Positions 46,832 through 57,117 of a DNA stretch of 64,000 bases are shown here, one piece after another. The notes under the pieces are model-generated. The model did no database searches. It was not told the origin of the DNA and worked only from the letters and a program-made list of their open reading frames with translations. Position numbers and translations under genes: made by a program. The number at the start of each line of letters is the position of its first letter. Position 1 is the stretch's first letter. The stretch is from Enterococcus asini ATCC 700915 (lineage in GTDB: Bacteria > Bacillota > Bacilli > Lactobacillales > Enterococcaceae): contig NZ_ASVU01000001.1 of NCBI RefSeq assembly GCF_000407365.1, forward strand, positions 434,001 to 498,000, written 5' to 3'.

Positions 46832-46868
46832 AAAAAACAACTTCCCACAATCGGGAAGTTGCTTCTTT
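46832..46868. terminator. Bidirectional terminator
   Basis: CAACTTCCC and GGGAAGTTG with flanking A and T runs, between convergent exporter and metG genes. Confidence 0.85.
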
Positions 46869-46879
46869 AGTATTCACAC

Positions 46880-49197
<2,318 letters not shown>

Positions 49198-49473
49198 ATG
49201 CCAAAACGCCATCGCAATCTGATTGCCCTTATTACCATCTTGACCTTTTTACGGATGGTTTTCGCCAGCTTTTATCCTATGATCTACGGCTATTTCAATA
49301 CCCAAGATCTCTTGAGCCCTTTTTTGACGATTGCGCAAATCGCTCGTCTGCTCATGTACCTGTTGATTTTTGGCTGTGGTATTTGGGCCATTAAGGACAA
49401 AGCCAATCGGGCCATCCCTTTTTATTTATTGCTTTTCTTTTTTAACTTGATTACCCCCTTTGTCTTTGGCTAA
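49198..49473 (+). CDS. Small membrane protein (91 residues)
   Basis: Three predicted membrane helices (about 7-32, 42-64 and 71-90). No family recognised. It has its own promoter with an unusual hairpin over the ribosome-binding site. It lies 68 bases upstream of the Nudix gene and could share its transcript. Confidence 0.65.
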   Translation: MPKRHRNLIALITILTFLRMVFASFYPMIYGYFNTQDLLSPFLTIAQIARLLMYLLIFGCGIWAIKDKANRAIPFYLLLFFFNLITPFVFG

Positions 49474-49541
49474 TTTGTGCCAAAGTCCCTAGCAAAACGT
49501 GCTACAATAGAACTACAGTTATTGACAGGAGGCTCGCCAGC

Positions 49542-50375
49542 ATGAAGGAATTTCCCTCTGAGCTTGAAGAGAAAATCTACTACGAACAAGTCGCCAGTGA
49601 ACCGGAATTTTTAGACTGGTATCACCGGCAAGAACATCCGGAATACGCCAAGCCTTCGTTGACGGTGGACATGGTCTTAATGTGTTACAACAAAGAAGAA
49701 GACCAGCTAAAAACCTTGCTAATCCAACGTAAGGGCCATCCTTATCGCAATTCTTGGGCGCTTCCCGGCGGCTTTGTGAATCCTAATGAATCCACCGACG
49801 ACAGTGTGATTCGTGAAACCAAAGAAGAAACCGGCGTCACCATTGGCTCCCACAACATCGAGCAACTCCACACCTTTAGTACACCAAACCGTGATCCCCG
49901 AGGCTGGGTGGTCACCGTGAGTTATTTGGCTTTTATCGGCGAAGAACCTTTGATTGCCGGAGATGACGCCAATGAAGTTCGCTGGTTCAACATGGAACGC
50001 CGAGGCAATCAGCTTTACCTGACCTCTGGTGGCGTGGAAATCATCTTAGACTTAAAGAGTGGCCACTCTTCCGGCAATGATACTTTGGCCTTTGACCACA
50101 GCAAAATCATCTTAAAAGCCTTTAATCGGGTGGCCGACAAAATGGAACACGAGCCCTTGGTTTTGCAAGTCTTAGGAGATAGCTTCACCATTACCGAAGC
50201 CAGAAAAGTCTTCGCCAAGTTTTGGGGCGTGGATTTTCGTTCCATCGATCATTCCAATTACAAAAAAGCGATGTTGCAATACTTCGATGAAATCGGCGAA
50301 CGACCTTTAGGCATTGGCCGTCCTTCGAAGATTTACCGCTTAAAAGAAGCCGTTTTACAAGGCAAACAGTCATAA
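49542..50375 (+). CDS. Nudix hydrolase with C-terminal winged helix (NrtR-like)
   Basis: 277 residues. The Nudix domain (about 40-170) has a complete Nudix box, GGFVNPNESTDDSVIRETKE followed by ETGV, so catalysis is likely (ADP-ribose or related). The C-terminal part (about 190-277), with FTITEARKVFAKFWG and IGRPSKIYRL, resembles the DNA-binding region of NrtR regulators of NAD metabolism. No NAD genes lie nearby. AGGAGG precedes ATG. Either an ADP-ribose pyrophosphatase or a regulator that keeps hydrolase activity. Confidence 0.85.
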   Translation: MKEFPSELEEKIYYEQVASEPEFLDWYHRQEHPEYAKPSLTVDMVLMCYNKEEDQLKTLLIQRKGHPYRNSWALPGGFVNPNESTDDSVIRETKEETGVTIGSHNIEQLHTFSTPNRDPRGWVVTVSYLAFIGEEPLIAGDDANEVRWFNMERRGNQLYLTSGGVEIILDLKSGHSSGNDTLAFDHSKIILKAFNRVADKMEHEPLVLQVLGDSFTITEARKVFAKFWGVDFRSIDHSNYKKAMLQYFDEIGERPLGIGRPSKIYRLKEAVLQGKQS

Positions 50376-50466
50376 AAAAGCGTTCCCTGCTAGTAGTGAT
50401 TCGAAAAAGTTAGCCTAAAAAGCTAGCTTTCACCTGTCTCACCCCTAGTTGTGGGCGCTTTTTTTG
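50376..50466 (+). terminator. Terminator region of the Nudix gene
   Basis: AAAAAAGCG and CGCTTTTTTT form the base of a long imperfect stem-loop containing the inner hairpin AGCC/GGCT-type segment TTAGCC...AGCTAGC, ending in a T run. Confidence 0.6.
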
Positions 50467-50475
50467 TCATCAAAA

Positions 50476-50500
50476 AAAGCCGCGAGGATCCGCGGCCTAG
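50476..50500 (-). terminator. Terminator after the TnpB-like gene and candidate guide RNA
   Basis: Minus strand: GCCGCGGATCCTCGCGGC folds into a GC-rich stem followed by seven T. Confidence 0.88.
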
Positions 50501-50640
50501 AAAATGGTTTCTTATAATTAGTGGACCGGATTCCTAGAAACAAAAGTCCCATGACTTTTTCTATACCCTAGGCGAGCCCTGGGGTCCCTTCCAGTTGGTT
50601 CATTCCTTGTGCGGTGCGCTTATGAAGTAGCAATGCTAAC
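50476..50640 (-). ncRNA. Candidate guide RNA (omegaRNA-like) of the TnpB-like protein
   Basis: The segment runs from the last codons of the TnpB-like gene to its terminator, about 140 non-coding bases, the usual place of TnpB/TldR guide RNAs. Minus-strand structure: GGACC (about 50582-50586) pairs with GGTCC (50523-50527), enclosing a hairpin closed by CCTAG (50568-50572) and CTAGG (50532-50536) with an inner AAAAGTC/GACTTTT stem. After GGTCCAC there is an unstructured tract TAATTATAAGAAACC and about ten further bases before the terminator: the probable guide. Boundaries are inferred, not shown. Confidence 0.6.
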
Positions 50641-51543
50641 GGTTTTCCCGTACCAGTGTGCTTTGTACTGGATTTTTTGAAGCAAGTGTTGCCAATCACT
50701 GCCACTGAAATTCCCCCGTAATCCCCGGGCCGGGTAAAGGAAAATCTCATCGTAGCCCTCGACGATTTGTAAGGATAGCTCGTCTAGATAGTTTTGCTGA
50801 CGGGCTCGTTTGTGCCGATGCAACTCAGCAACTCGAGCTTTTTGTTTTTGATAATTCCGAGCCGCAGCTAATTCCACCTTACGACGTTGGGCGCTTTTTT
50901 GCCGTCTTTGCAACCGTCGCTCTTCCCGTACAATCTTTTCGAGCAAAGGCTCTTGGGAAAACACGGAATCGAATTTCCCTTTTTCTCTCAGTAAGTGCTC
51001 CGGACAAAAGTGCAGTGCAATCTTCTTATTCGTCTTAGGCAAAGGCGCAACTTCTTCCTCACAGAGCAATGAAACCGAAAATTCCCGTAGATTTTTAGCC
51101 GATATCGTCGCCGAACGAATCGTCCCTTTGACCTCCCGATGCAATTTCAATGGCACTAAGGATTTCAACTTCGGTAATTTCAGCTGTCCTTCCACAATGC
51201 GAATCGTCCCTTGTTGATTGTTGGTGGTATACGACTGCCAACTATTTTTTTTGGTTTTCAATTTGGGATGACCACACCGACCGGCATAATAATTGCGAAA
51301 GGCCCGGTCTAAATTGCGCTGGGCATTGGCCAAGGCCAGACTGTCTGTTTCCTTTAAAAAAGGATAGCTACACTTTAAGGCGGCCGGCGTTAAAGGTTTG
51401 CTATCAGCCGCCGACTCTCGCTGTTCTCGGTATTTTAACAATGCATTGTAGGTAAACCGCACACAGCCGAATGTCTCCACGAAGAATTTTCGTTGCTCTT
51501 CGGTGGGATACAGCCGAAACTTATAAGCCTTTAACACCTTCAT
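50620..51543 (-). CDS. Nuclease-dead TnpB/OrfB homologue, candidate TldR (RNA-guided repressor)
   Basis: 307 residues. The N-terminal OrfB region (KAYKFRLYPTEEQRKFF, 5-21), the conserved GHPKLKTKK (91-99) and the Arg-rich RRLQRRQKSAQRRK (209-222) mark it as IS200/IS605 TnpB. The RuvC-I motif, GIDLG in active TnpB, is ALHFC (His178 for Asp). RuvC-II, IVIEDL, is IFLYPARG (Tyr270 for Glu). The protein stops at WYGKTVSIATS, so the zinc finger and third Asp are missing. Yet the frame is intact, with GGAGGTG before the start, a promoter and a terminator. There is no tnpA. This is the TldR pattern; a decayed transposon gene is the alternative. Confidence 0.85.
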   Translation of the reverse strand: MKVLKAYKFRLYPTEEQRKFFVETFGCVRFTYNALLKYREQRESAADSKPLTPAALKCSYPFLKETDSLALANAQRNLDRAFRNYYAGRCGHPKLKTKKNSWQSYTTNNQQGTIRIVEGQLKLPKLKSLVPLKLHREVKGTIRSATISAKNLREFSVSLLCEEEVAPLPKTNKKIALHFCPEHLLREKGKFDSVFSQEPLLEKIVREERRLQRRQKSAQRRKVELAAARNYQKQKARVAELHRHKRARQQNYLDELSLQIVEGYDEIFLYPARGLRGNFSGSDWQHLLQKIQYKAHWYGKTVSIATS

Positions 51544-51596
51544 TTTTTCACCTCCGAAAGTTTTCTGAATATTGACTACATTCAGATTTATAGACC

Positions 51597-51625
51597 AGTC
51601 TAATGAATTTTTATAAAAAAATCAA
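51597..51625 (-). promoter_or_regulatory. Promoter of the TnpB-like gene
   Basis: Minus-strand TTGATT (51620-51625), 17 bases, TAGACT (51597-51602). A palindrome CTGAAT/ATTCAG (51565-51585) lies in the 5' untranslated region and could be an operator or RNA hairpin. Confidence 0.6.
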
Positions 51626-51689
51626 GAGATTAACGTATATTTCTGCTGAAATATCTTCGATGATGAATAAAACGTTCGGATACAGCGTT

Positions 51690-51736
51690 AAAAAAAAGAC
51701 TAGCCTGAGGCGTCGGACGCCAAGACTAGTCTTTTA
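51690..51736 (-). terminator. Terminator of the acetyltransferase gene
   Basis: AAAAGACTAG and CTAGTCTTTT enclose an inner GGCGTC/GACGCC hairpin; it isolates the TnpB-like gene from the gene upstream. Confidence 0.9.
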
Positions 51737-51737
51737 A

Positions 51738-52301
51738 TCATTTTTCAGGTTGTTTCAATTCGTCTGGGTACTCGGCCACACGCTTGGCCATTAAAATATC
51801 TGGCTTTTGCCACCCACTGGCATCTGGAATCATCCCCACCACTTGATACCCTTGTTTTTCATAAAACTCAAAGGGATGATGATTAAGATTTTTGATTTCT
51901 TTGAGTGCTTGTAAAGGATCTTGAAACCCATCCAACTGGCTCAAACTCGTTTGTTGGTGGTCGTCATCGGCACCTAAATAAACCACTAAGCCCCCACGAG
52001 AGGCGATTTCATCTTCCACAAAGGTCATTAAACGAGCGCCAATTCGCTGCCGGCGATGACTGTCTCGCACCACTAAAGGATGCAATTCCCAACCGGTTTT
52101 ATCATATTGAGGAATCGCCCCCACAAAACCGATCAACTCATCGTCCGCCAAAGCCACAATGGCGATGCGGTCTTTTTGCAATAGTTGATCCACTTCCTTG
52201 GCACCTTGTCCGCCATAAGCTTCTGGCCAAGTCTGCTCTAACAAATCAGCTAATTGGACTTTTAACGCCGGATCTTCCCGGTCAAACTCTGTGACGATCA
52301 T
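51738..52301 (-). CDS. aac(6')-I: Aminoglycoside 6'-N-acetyltransferase, AAC(6')-Ii-like
   Basis: 187 residues of the GNAT fold. The sequence follows the chromosomal AAC(6')-Ii of Enterococcus faecium closely: WPEAYGGQGAKEVD, IGFVGAIPQYDKTGWELHPL, RRQRIGARL (acetyl-CoA loop), ASRGGLVVYLGADDDHQQTS and FYEKQGYQVVGMIPDASGW. The family acetylates the 6' amine of aminoglycosides and is intrinsic in several enterococci; a natural substrate may also exist. ATG 52301 (MIVTEFD) follows AGGTGAG; the longer frame to 52331 is unlikely. Confidence 0.9.
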   Translation of the reverse strand: MIVTEFDREDPALKVQLADLLEQTWPEAYGGQGAKEVDQLLQKDRIAIVALADDELIGFVGAIPQYDKTGWELHPLVVRDSHRRQRIGARLMTFVEDEIASRGGLVVYLGADDDHQQTSLSQLDGFQDPLQALKEIKNLNHHPFEFYEKQGYQVVGMIPDASGWQKPDILMAKRVAEYPDELKQPEK

Positions 52302-52414
52302 TTTCTCACCTACTTTTTTTGAATGCTTCAATTGTACCAGTTTCCACTTTCTTCAGGTAATGATTCGCCTTTCAAAAAAAGAGGCCGGAAAAAATATCCG
52401 CCCTCTTCACTGCC

Positions 52415-53485
52415 TTATGCTCTTTTCGCAGCTCGTTTCTTCATTTGCTTGCCTCGTAGTTGTCCGCAGGCTGCATCGATGTCTGTGCCGTGTTCTTTTC
52501 TGATCACACAGTTGATTCCCCGTTTTTTTAAACGATCGTAAAAACGCAATTGATCCGCTTTGTCGCTCCGGCTGTATTGATCGTGTTCACTGACCGGATT
52601 GTACGGAATCAAGTTCACATACGCCAGCTTCTTCTTGTCTTGCAATAAATCCGCCAATTGATCCGCGTGCTCCAAGCGATCGTTGACTTCTTTTAGCATG
52701 ATGTACTCAAAAGTAATCCGGCGATTGTTTTTAGACAAGTAGTAATCCACGGCTTCCATTAGTGTTTCCAAAGGATAGCTTTTGTTTATCCGCATCATGG
52801 AAGAACGAACTTCATTGTTTGGGGCATGTAGTGAGATTGCCAAGTTTACTTGCAAGTCTTCTTCGGCAAACGCACGAATCTTCCGGGCCAATCCACTGGT
52901 AGAAACCGTAATATGGCGCGCACCAATGGCCAATCCTTTGGCATCATTGATAATATGCAAAAAGTCCATTACATTGTCATAGTTGTCGAAAGGCTCTCCG
53001 ATTCCCATAACCACCACGTGAGAAACCCGTTCCCCTAGGCCACGTTCATCAAAGTAGTGTTGAACCAACATGATTTGAGCGGTGATTTCCCCAGCAGTCA
53101 AATCCCGTTGTTTTCGCAAAAGACCACTGGCACAGAAAGTACAGCCGATATTACAGCCGACTTGGGTAGTGACACAGACAGACATACCGTATTCTTGTCG
53201 CATCAAAACTGTTTCGATCATCATTTGATCCGGTAGTTCAAACAAGTATTTTACCGTACCGTCTTGGGCTTCTTGCACCACTAGTTGGGTCAGAGGATTG
53301 ATCACATAGTGTTCTTCTAACTTTTCAATCAAGCTTTTCGCCAGATTGGACATCTGGTCAAAGCGTTCCACTCGCTTATCGTAAAGCCACTCCCAAATCT
53401 GGGTAGCGCGAAATTTCTTTTCTCCCTGGTCTTCTAGCCATTGGATTAATTGCGCCTTGGTCAGACCATAAATAGATGGTTTCAA
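52415..53485 (-). CDS. rlmN: 23S rRNA (A2503-C2) methyltransferase
   Basis: 356 residues, radical-SAM enzyme methylating A2503 of 23S rRNA and A37 of some tRNAs. The cluster motif CxxxCxxC appears as [12 protein letters not shown], and the resolving Cys is near the C-terminus in [20 protein letters not shown] (catalytic Cys in the AACGQLR segment). It starts at TTG 53485 with GAGGG before it. RlmN rather than Cfr is indicated by length and by the single-copy housekeeping setting. Confidence 0.95.
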   Translation of the reverse strand: MKPSIYGLTKAQLIQWLEDQGEKKFRATQIWEWLYDKRVERFDQMSNLAKSLIEKLEEHYVINPLTQLVVQEAQDGTVKYLFELPDQMMIETVLMRQEYGMSVCVTTQVGCNIGCTFCASGLLRKQRDLTAGEITAQIMLVQHYFDERGLGERVSHVVVMGIGEPFDNYDNVMDFLHIINDAKGLAIGARHITVSTSGLARKIRAFAEEDLQVNLAISLHAPNNEVRSSMMRINKSYPLETLMEAVDYYLSKNNRRITFEYIMLKEVNDRLEHADQLADLLQDKKKLAYVNLIPYNPVSEHDQYSRSDKADQLRFYDRLKKRGINCVIRKEHGTDIDAACGQLRGKQMKKRAAKRA

Positions 53486-53580
53486 ATCGTTCCCTCGTTT
53501 CCAAAAATATCGTTCCTACTATAACGGAAAAAGCACTGCATTTCAATCGCTCCTTGGCCTTCTTAACAAAAAGCAAAGCC

Positions 53581-53621
53581 AAAAACAGGTGCCGCCAAGA
53601 AGCCGACACCTGTTTTTTTTG
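53581..53621 (-). terminator. Terminator of ftsK
   Basis: AAAACAGGTGTCGGC and GCCGGCACCTGTTTT-type arms (ACAGGTG/CACCTGT core) with T run on the minus strand. Confidence 0.85.
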
Positions 53622-53623
53622 AT

Positions 53624-56053
53624 TTAGATTTCCGGTTCCTCTTCCGGAGCCGGCTCGATTAAGACTTTCCGTGGCTTACTACCCTCAGAAGGCCCTACGA
53701 CACCATGGGCTTCCAACTCATCTACCAGGCGAGCCGCCCGATTGTAGCCAATGCGAAAGCGCCGTTGCAATAAGGAGACGCTGGCAGTTTGCATTTCCAC
53801 CACTAACTCTTTGGCTTGTTCAAAGAGTTCGTCTTCCGGCGCGCTGTTTGTAGCACTTCCAGAAGCTTCTTCATCGGTAACCATCATTTTTTCCTCATAA
53901 TGAGCTTCTTGCTGATCCGTGACAAATTCCACGATGCGTTCCACCTCATGATCGGAAATAAAGGCCCCTTGCACCCGAATCGGCTTGTTTTCACCCATAG
54001 GTAAGAAGAGCATATCCCCACGACCTAGGAGTTTTTCCGCCCCGTTAGTATCGATAATCGTACGGGAATCCACCCCGCTGGAAACCGCAAAGGCCATTCG
54101 AGAGGGTACGTTGGCCTTGATGATCCCAGTGATGACATCCACACTCGGCCGTTGTGTCGCCAAAATCATGTGAATCCCAGCGGCCCGCGCCATTTGCGCC
54201 AAACGAATAATGGCATCTTCCACTTCATTAGAAGCAACCATCATCAAGTCCGCCAACTCATCCACGATTACCACGATAAATGGTAAGGTGGGATGAATTT
54301 CTCCGTCTTCCAAACTACGCTGTTGGACAAATTCGTTATACCCCGTGATGTTACGCACCCCGGTAGCTGCAAACTTTTCATAGCGTTCTTCCATTTCCTT
54401 AACCACTTTTTGCAAAGCTTGAGCTGCTTTTCGCGGATTGGTCACCACAGGCGTCAATAAATGAGGAATCCCGTTGTAGACGTTCAGTTCCACCATTTTC
54501 GGGTCAATCATCATTAACTTGACCTCATGGGGTTTAACTTTCATCAAAATACTGGTGATGATCCCGTTAATCGCCACGGACTTCCCACTCCCGGTGGAGC
54601 CGGCGATCAGTAAATGGGGCATCTTGGACAAGTCTGCCAGTTGAATCTGACCAGAAATATCCCGACCTAAAGGTACTTCCAGTAATTTATCTGGATGATC
54701 TGGTGTGGCTTCGATGACTTCTCGGAAGGAGACCGTGGACACCGTACTATTTGGCACTTCAATCCCGATTAAGGACTTGCCGGGAATCGGCGCTTCCATC
54801 CGCACGTCTTTAGCCGCTAAAGCGAGCGCAATATCGTCCGTTAAGTTAACGATTTTCGACACCTTTACCCCCACAGCCGGTTGCACTTCGTATTTGGTAA
54901 CGGCTGGTCCAAGACTGGCTTTCACCACTTTAGCATCTACACCGAAACTTTGGAAGGTGGTTTCTAAAACGCCGATATTGTGTTCAATTCGCTTGTATTC
55001 GTCGGACTGATCGGTAGGAGGAAGTTGATCCAAAAGGGTTACTGGTGGCAATTGATAATCCCGGTCTTCCAATTCTTCCGAAATCTCAAAATCCAAGTCT
55101 TCCCCGTCATCTTCTTCCGCCTCACTATTGGCTCCAGAAGTGGCAGCCGAGGCAGCTTTTTCTCCTGCTGCTCCTGTTGCTTTTGGCAACCCAGTGCTGT
55201 TTTCTGGGGGAGTAAAGCCATCGATTTGAACCCGACTAAAGATGTCCCCTTGCTCCGGTTCGATTTCAGGTTTTGCAGCTTTATTTTCTTGGGCGAGTCT
55301 TTCCCCTTCCGTCAAAGGCCGCACTTGATTACGCTGTTCATTGGCCAAAATTTGAGCTTTGGCCGCTTCTTTTTCGGCTGCTAATTTCTCAGCTTTTGCG
55401 GCTTGGCGCTCTGCTTTTTTTGCTTCTCTGGCGGCTTTTTTTTCTGGACTACCAGCAATTAAGCGTCCCAATCGGTTTCCTAGTCCTTGGAAGAACTCCA
55501 CCAACTGGCCCGCACTTAAGTTGCTGAGTAAAAAGGCCCCTAGTAATAGAAGCAATGTGGCAATCAAATAGCTACCCACTTGAGATACGAGGAAGTACGT
55601 GACGCTGTACAAGAGCGCCCCCAGCATTCCTCCCCCCACATTTTGGCTGACTTGACTACTACGGATGTCTTGTAAAAGCAAGCTCCAAGTCGTACTGATA
55701 ATATTCGGATCGCCCGACTGGACCTTGCCAAAAAGCGCCGCATGGAAAAAGAGCAAAACCGCTAAATAAAATACCATGCCACCGATAATGCGACGATAGT
55801 TTTCAATATGGGCGTCTAGTTTCCGCACCATAAGCCAGATGCCATACGCACCTAGTCCTAGGCTCAACAGCGGATAAGTATTGCCCCCTATTAGGCGTAA
55901 ACAGTTGGCTAGTAATGTTCCTAAAAAGCCCAACTGAAAAAGTCCAAAGACTGCCAGTAGGACAAACAACAGCCCCACCAGTAAAATTGTCAGCTTCTCT
56001 TGCTGTTGAATTTCTTTCTTCGTTTTCTTTCGGCTACGTTTTTTTTGTGCCAT
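53624..56053 (-). CDS. ftsK: DNA translocase FtsK/SpoIIIE
   Basis: 809 residues: four N-terminal membrane helices (about 25-180), an Ala/Glu/Lys-rich linker, and a motor with Walker [16 protein letters not shown] and Walker [15 protein letters not shown], then a C-terminal gamma winged helix (about 735-800; [20 protein letters not shown]) that reads orienting sequences. It pumps chromosomal DNA away from the closing septum. Full length. Confidence 0.96.
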   Translation of the reverse strand: MAQKKRSRKKTKKEIQQQEKLTILLVGLLFVLLAVFGLFQLGFLGTLLANCLRLIGGNTYPLLSLGLGAYGIWLMVRKLDAHIENYRRIIGGMVFYLAVLLFFHAALFGKVQSGDPNIISTTWSLLLQDIRSSQVSQNVGGGMLGALLYSVTYFLVSQVGSYLIATLLLLLGAFLLSNLSAGQLVEFFQGLGNRLGRLIAGSPEKKAAREAKKAERQAAKAEKLAAEKEAAKAQILANEQRNQVRPLTEGERLAQENKAAKPEIEPEQGDIFSRVQIDGFTPPENSTGLPKATGAAGEKAASAATSGANSEAEEDDGEDLDFEISEELEDRDYQLPPVTLLDQLPPTDQSDEYKRIEHNIGVLETTFQSFGVDAKVVKASLGPAVTKYEVQPAVGVKVSKIVNLTDDIALALAAKDVRMEAPIPGKSLIGIEVPNSTVSTVSFREVIEATPDHPDKLLEVPLGRDISGQIQLADLSKMPHLLIAGSTGSGKSVAINGIITSILMKVKPHEVKLMMIDPKMVELNVYNGIPHLLTPVVTNPRKAAQALQKVVKEMEERYEKFAATGVRNITGYNEFVQQRSLEDGEIHPTLPFIVVIVDELADLMMVASNEVEDAIIRLAQMARAAGIHMILATQRPSVDVITGIIKANVPSRMAFAVSSGVDSRTIIDTNGAEKLLGRGDMLFLPMGENKPIRVQGAFISDHEVERIVEFVTDQQEAHYEEKMMVTDEEASGSATNSAPEDELFEQAKELVVEMQTASVSLLQRRFRIGYNRAARLVDELEAHGVVGPSEGSKPRKVLIEPAPEEEPEI

Positions 56054-56358
56054 TCCTTTTTTCCCTCATTTCATCCTTCCCATTATACCAAAAAAACCGG
56101 GGAACAACAGTTTTCATCCGCGGATTTTCCCGCAAATAAAAACGCCCGTCCCTTATTTATCAAACAAGGGCCGAACGGAATCGTTTTCTATTTTTTTTGC
56201 GTTAAAAAGCCAGATTTTCCGGCATATTCTTTGCACTTTTACAACTTTTTTGCTATGGTAAGATGCAGGTTTTTGGTCTTTGACTAGACATTTAGCAGCC
56301 AAACCTTCATTTATTGCACTTATTTCGAACATTTTTTTGAGGAGTTGTCTGGTTTACT
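56054..56358 (+). promoter_or_regulatory. Gap upstream of ftsK with the promoter of a small membrane gene
   Basis: TTGCAC (56231-56236), 17 bases, TATGGT (56254-56259) with a TG extension reads into the 56-residue gene. A hairpin with GGGACGGGCG/CGTTCGGCCC-type arms lies at about 56140-56185. No other gene seen. Confidence 0.45.
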
Positions 56359-56529
56359 ATGAAATTTCTATTTTTCTTTACTTTATTTTTTTGCGCCATC
56401 GCCTATCTCTTTTACCTACTGACTCGCCGGAGCATCAAATCCGTTTATGCAGAGTTAGAGGGCACAAACAAATGGCTGCGTAAAATCAGAGCCGTTTTTA
56501 AAGGAATCTTCCAGCTAATCGCGTATTAA
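56359..56529 (+). CDS. Small single-pass membrane protein (56 residues)
   Basis: MKFLFFFTLFFCAIAYLFYL forms one membrane helix, followed by a basic amphipathic C-terminal half (RRSIKSVYAELEG then RKIRAVFKGIF). GAGGAG lies about 14 bases before the ATG, rather far. A terminator follows directly. No family recognised. Confidence 0.5.
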   Translation: MKFLFFFTLFFCAIAYLFYLLTRRSIKSVYAELEGTNKWLRKIRAVFKGIFQLIAY

Positions 56530-56535
56530 GCTCCT

Positions 56536-56560
56536 GGCCGCCATGTGCGGCTTTTTTTTA
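56536..56560 (+). terminator. Terminator of the 56-residue gene
   Basis: GCCGC, 5-base loop, GCGGC, then eight T. Confidence 0.8.
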
Positions 56561-56680
56561 TAATAAAATCGGGATACCCAAAAGACGCATGATAATCAGC
56601 AGGATTCCTGCAATAAAAACAACAGCACCTAAAACATACAAAACAAATCCAAGCCAAAACCCCCGTTGATTACGAAATAT
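56558..56680 (-). CDS. Possible 40-residue membrane peptide with an ATA start
   Basis: A frame reading FRNQRGFWLGFVLYVLGAVV and then a second hydrophobic run ends at TAA 56558. A clear SD (GAGGTGGAG) sits just upstream, but the codon at start distance is ATA, not ATG. It may be a rare start, or an ATG lost by mutation. Codon pattern and hydrophobicity argue it was once coding. Confidence 0.35.
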   Translation of the reverse strand: MFRNQRGFWLGFVLYVLGAVVFIAGILLIIMRLLGIPILL

Positions 56681-57117
56681 CTCTCCACCTCATTTTCTAT
56701 GTAGACCAATTTTAAGAGCATGATAACATAACAAGAACCCCTTGTACTTAAAGGGTTCGTTAATTCAAATAAAAAAACAGTGATAAGCTTTTAGAACGGC
56801 AACCCATTATTTTTTAAAAACCAGAAACCTAACCTTCTTTTTTTGAATTATTTCCACCATAAGACACCAGAAAACCTCATGTTCTCCCTAAAAATGAATT
56901 TTCTTAAAATTATGAAACTTTTTTCATTTAATCTCCCTTTTGAATGTCACTTTTATTCCCTTGAGATAAACTAGCGCAAAAATACGAAGAACAAGCTCCT
57001 GGGATTGATGGTTCTTTTGCTCTCATAAGTCATCAAAAGAAAACACCGCATCAAGTCGTTTCCATCGACTTGATGCGGTGTTTGGCGCTAGTCTGCCTAT
57101 AGCTGCTTACTAGCTTC
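56681..57117. other. AT-rich gap with hairpins only
   Basis: GAACCC/GGGTTC (56735-56759) is a small hairpin. The 57043-57081 stem is listed separately. No gene or promoter I can support. Confidence 0.5.
57039..57085 (-). terminator. Terminator of the beta-helix protein gene
   Basis: ACACCGCATCAAGTCG and CGACTTGATGCGGTGT form a perfect 16-bp stem followed by T-rich sequence on the minus strand. Confidence 0.92.

Noticed and set aside
51603-51619. Partial similarity of the guide tract to the TnpB-like gene's own promoter spacer
   Set aside because: Only about 9 of 12 bases in AT-only sequence; not enough to claim autoregulation.
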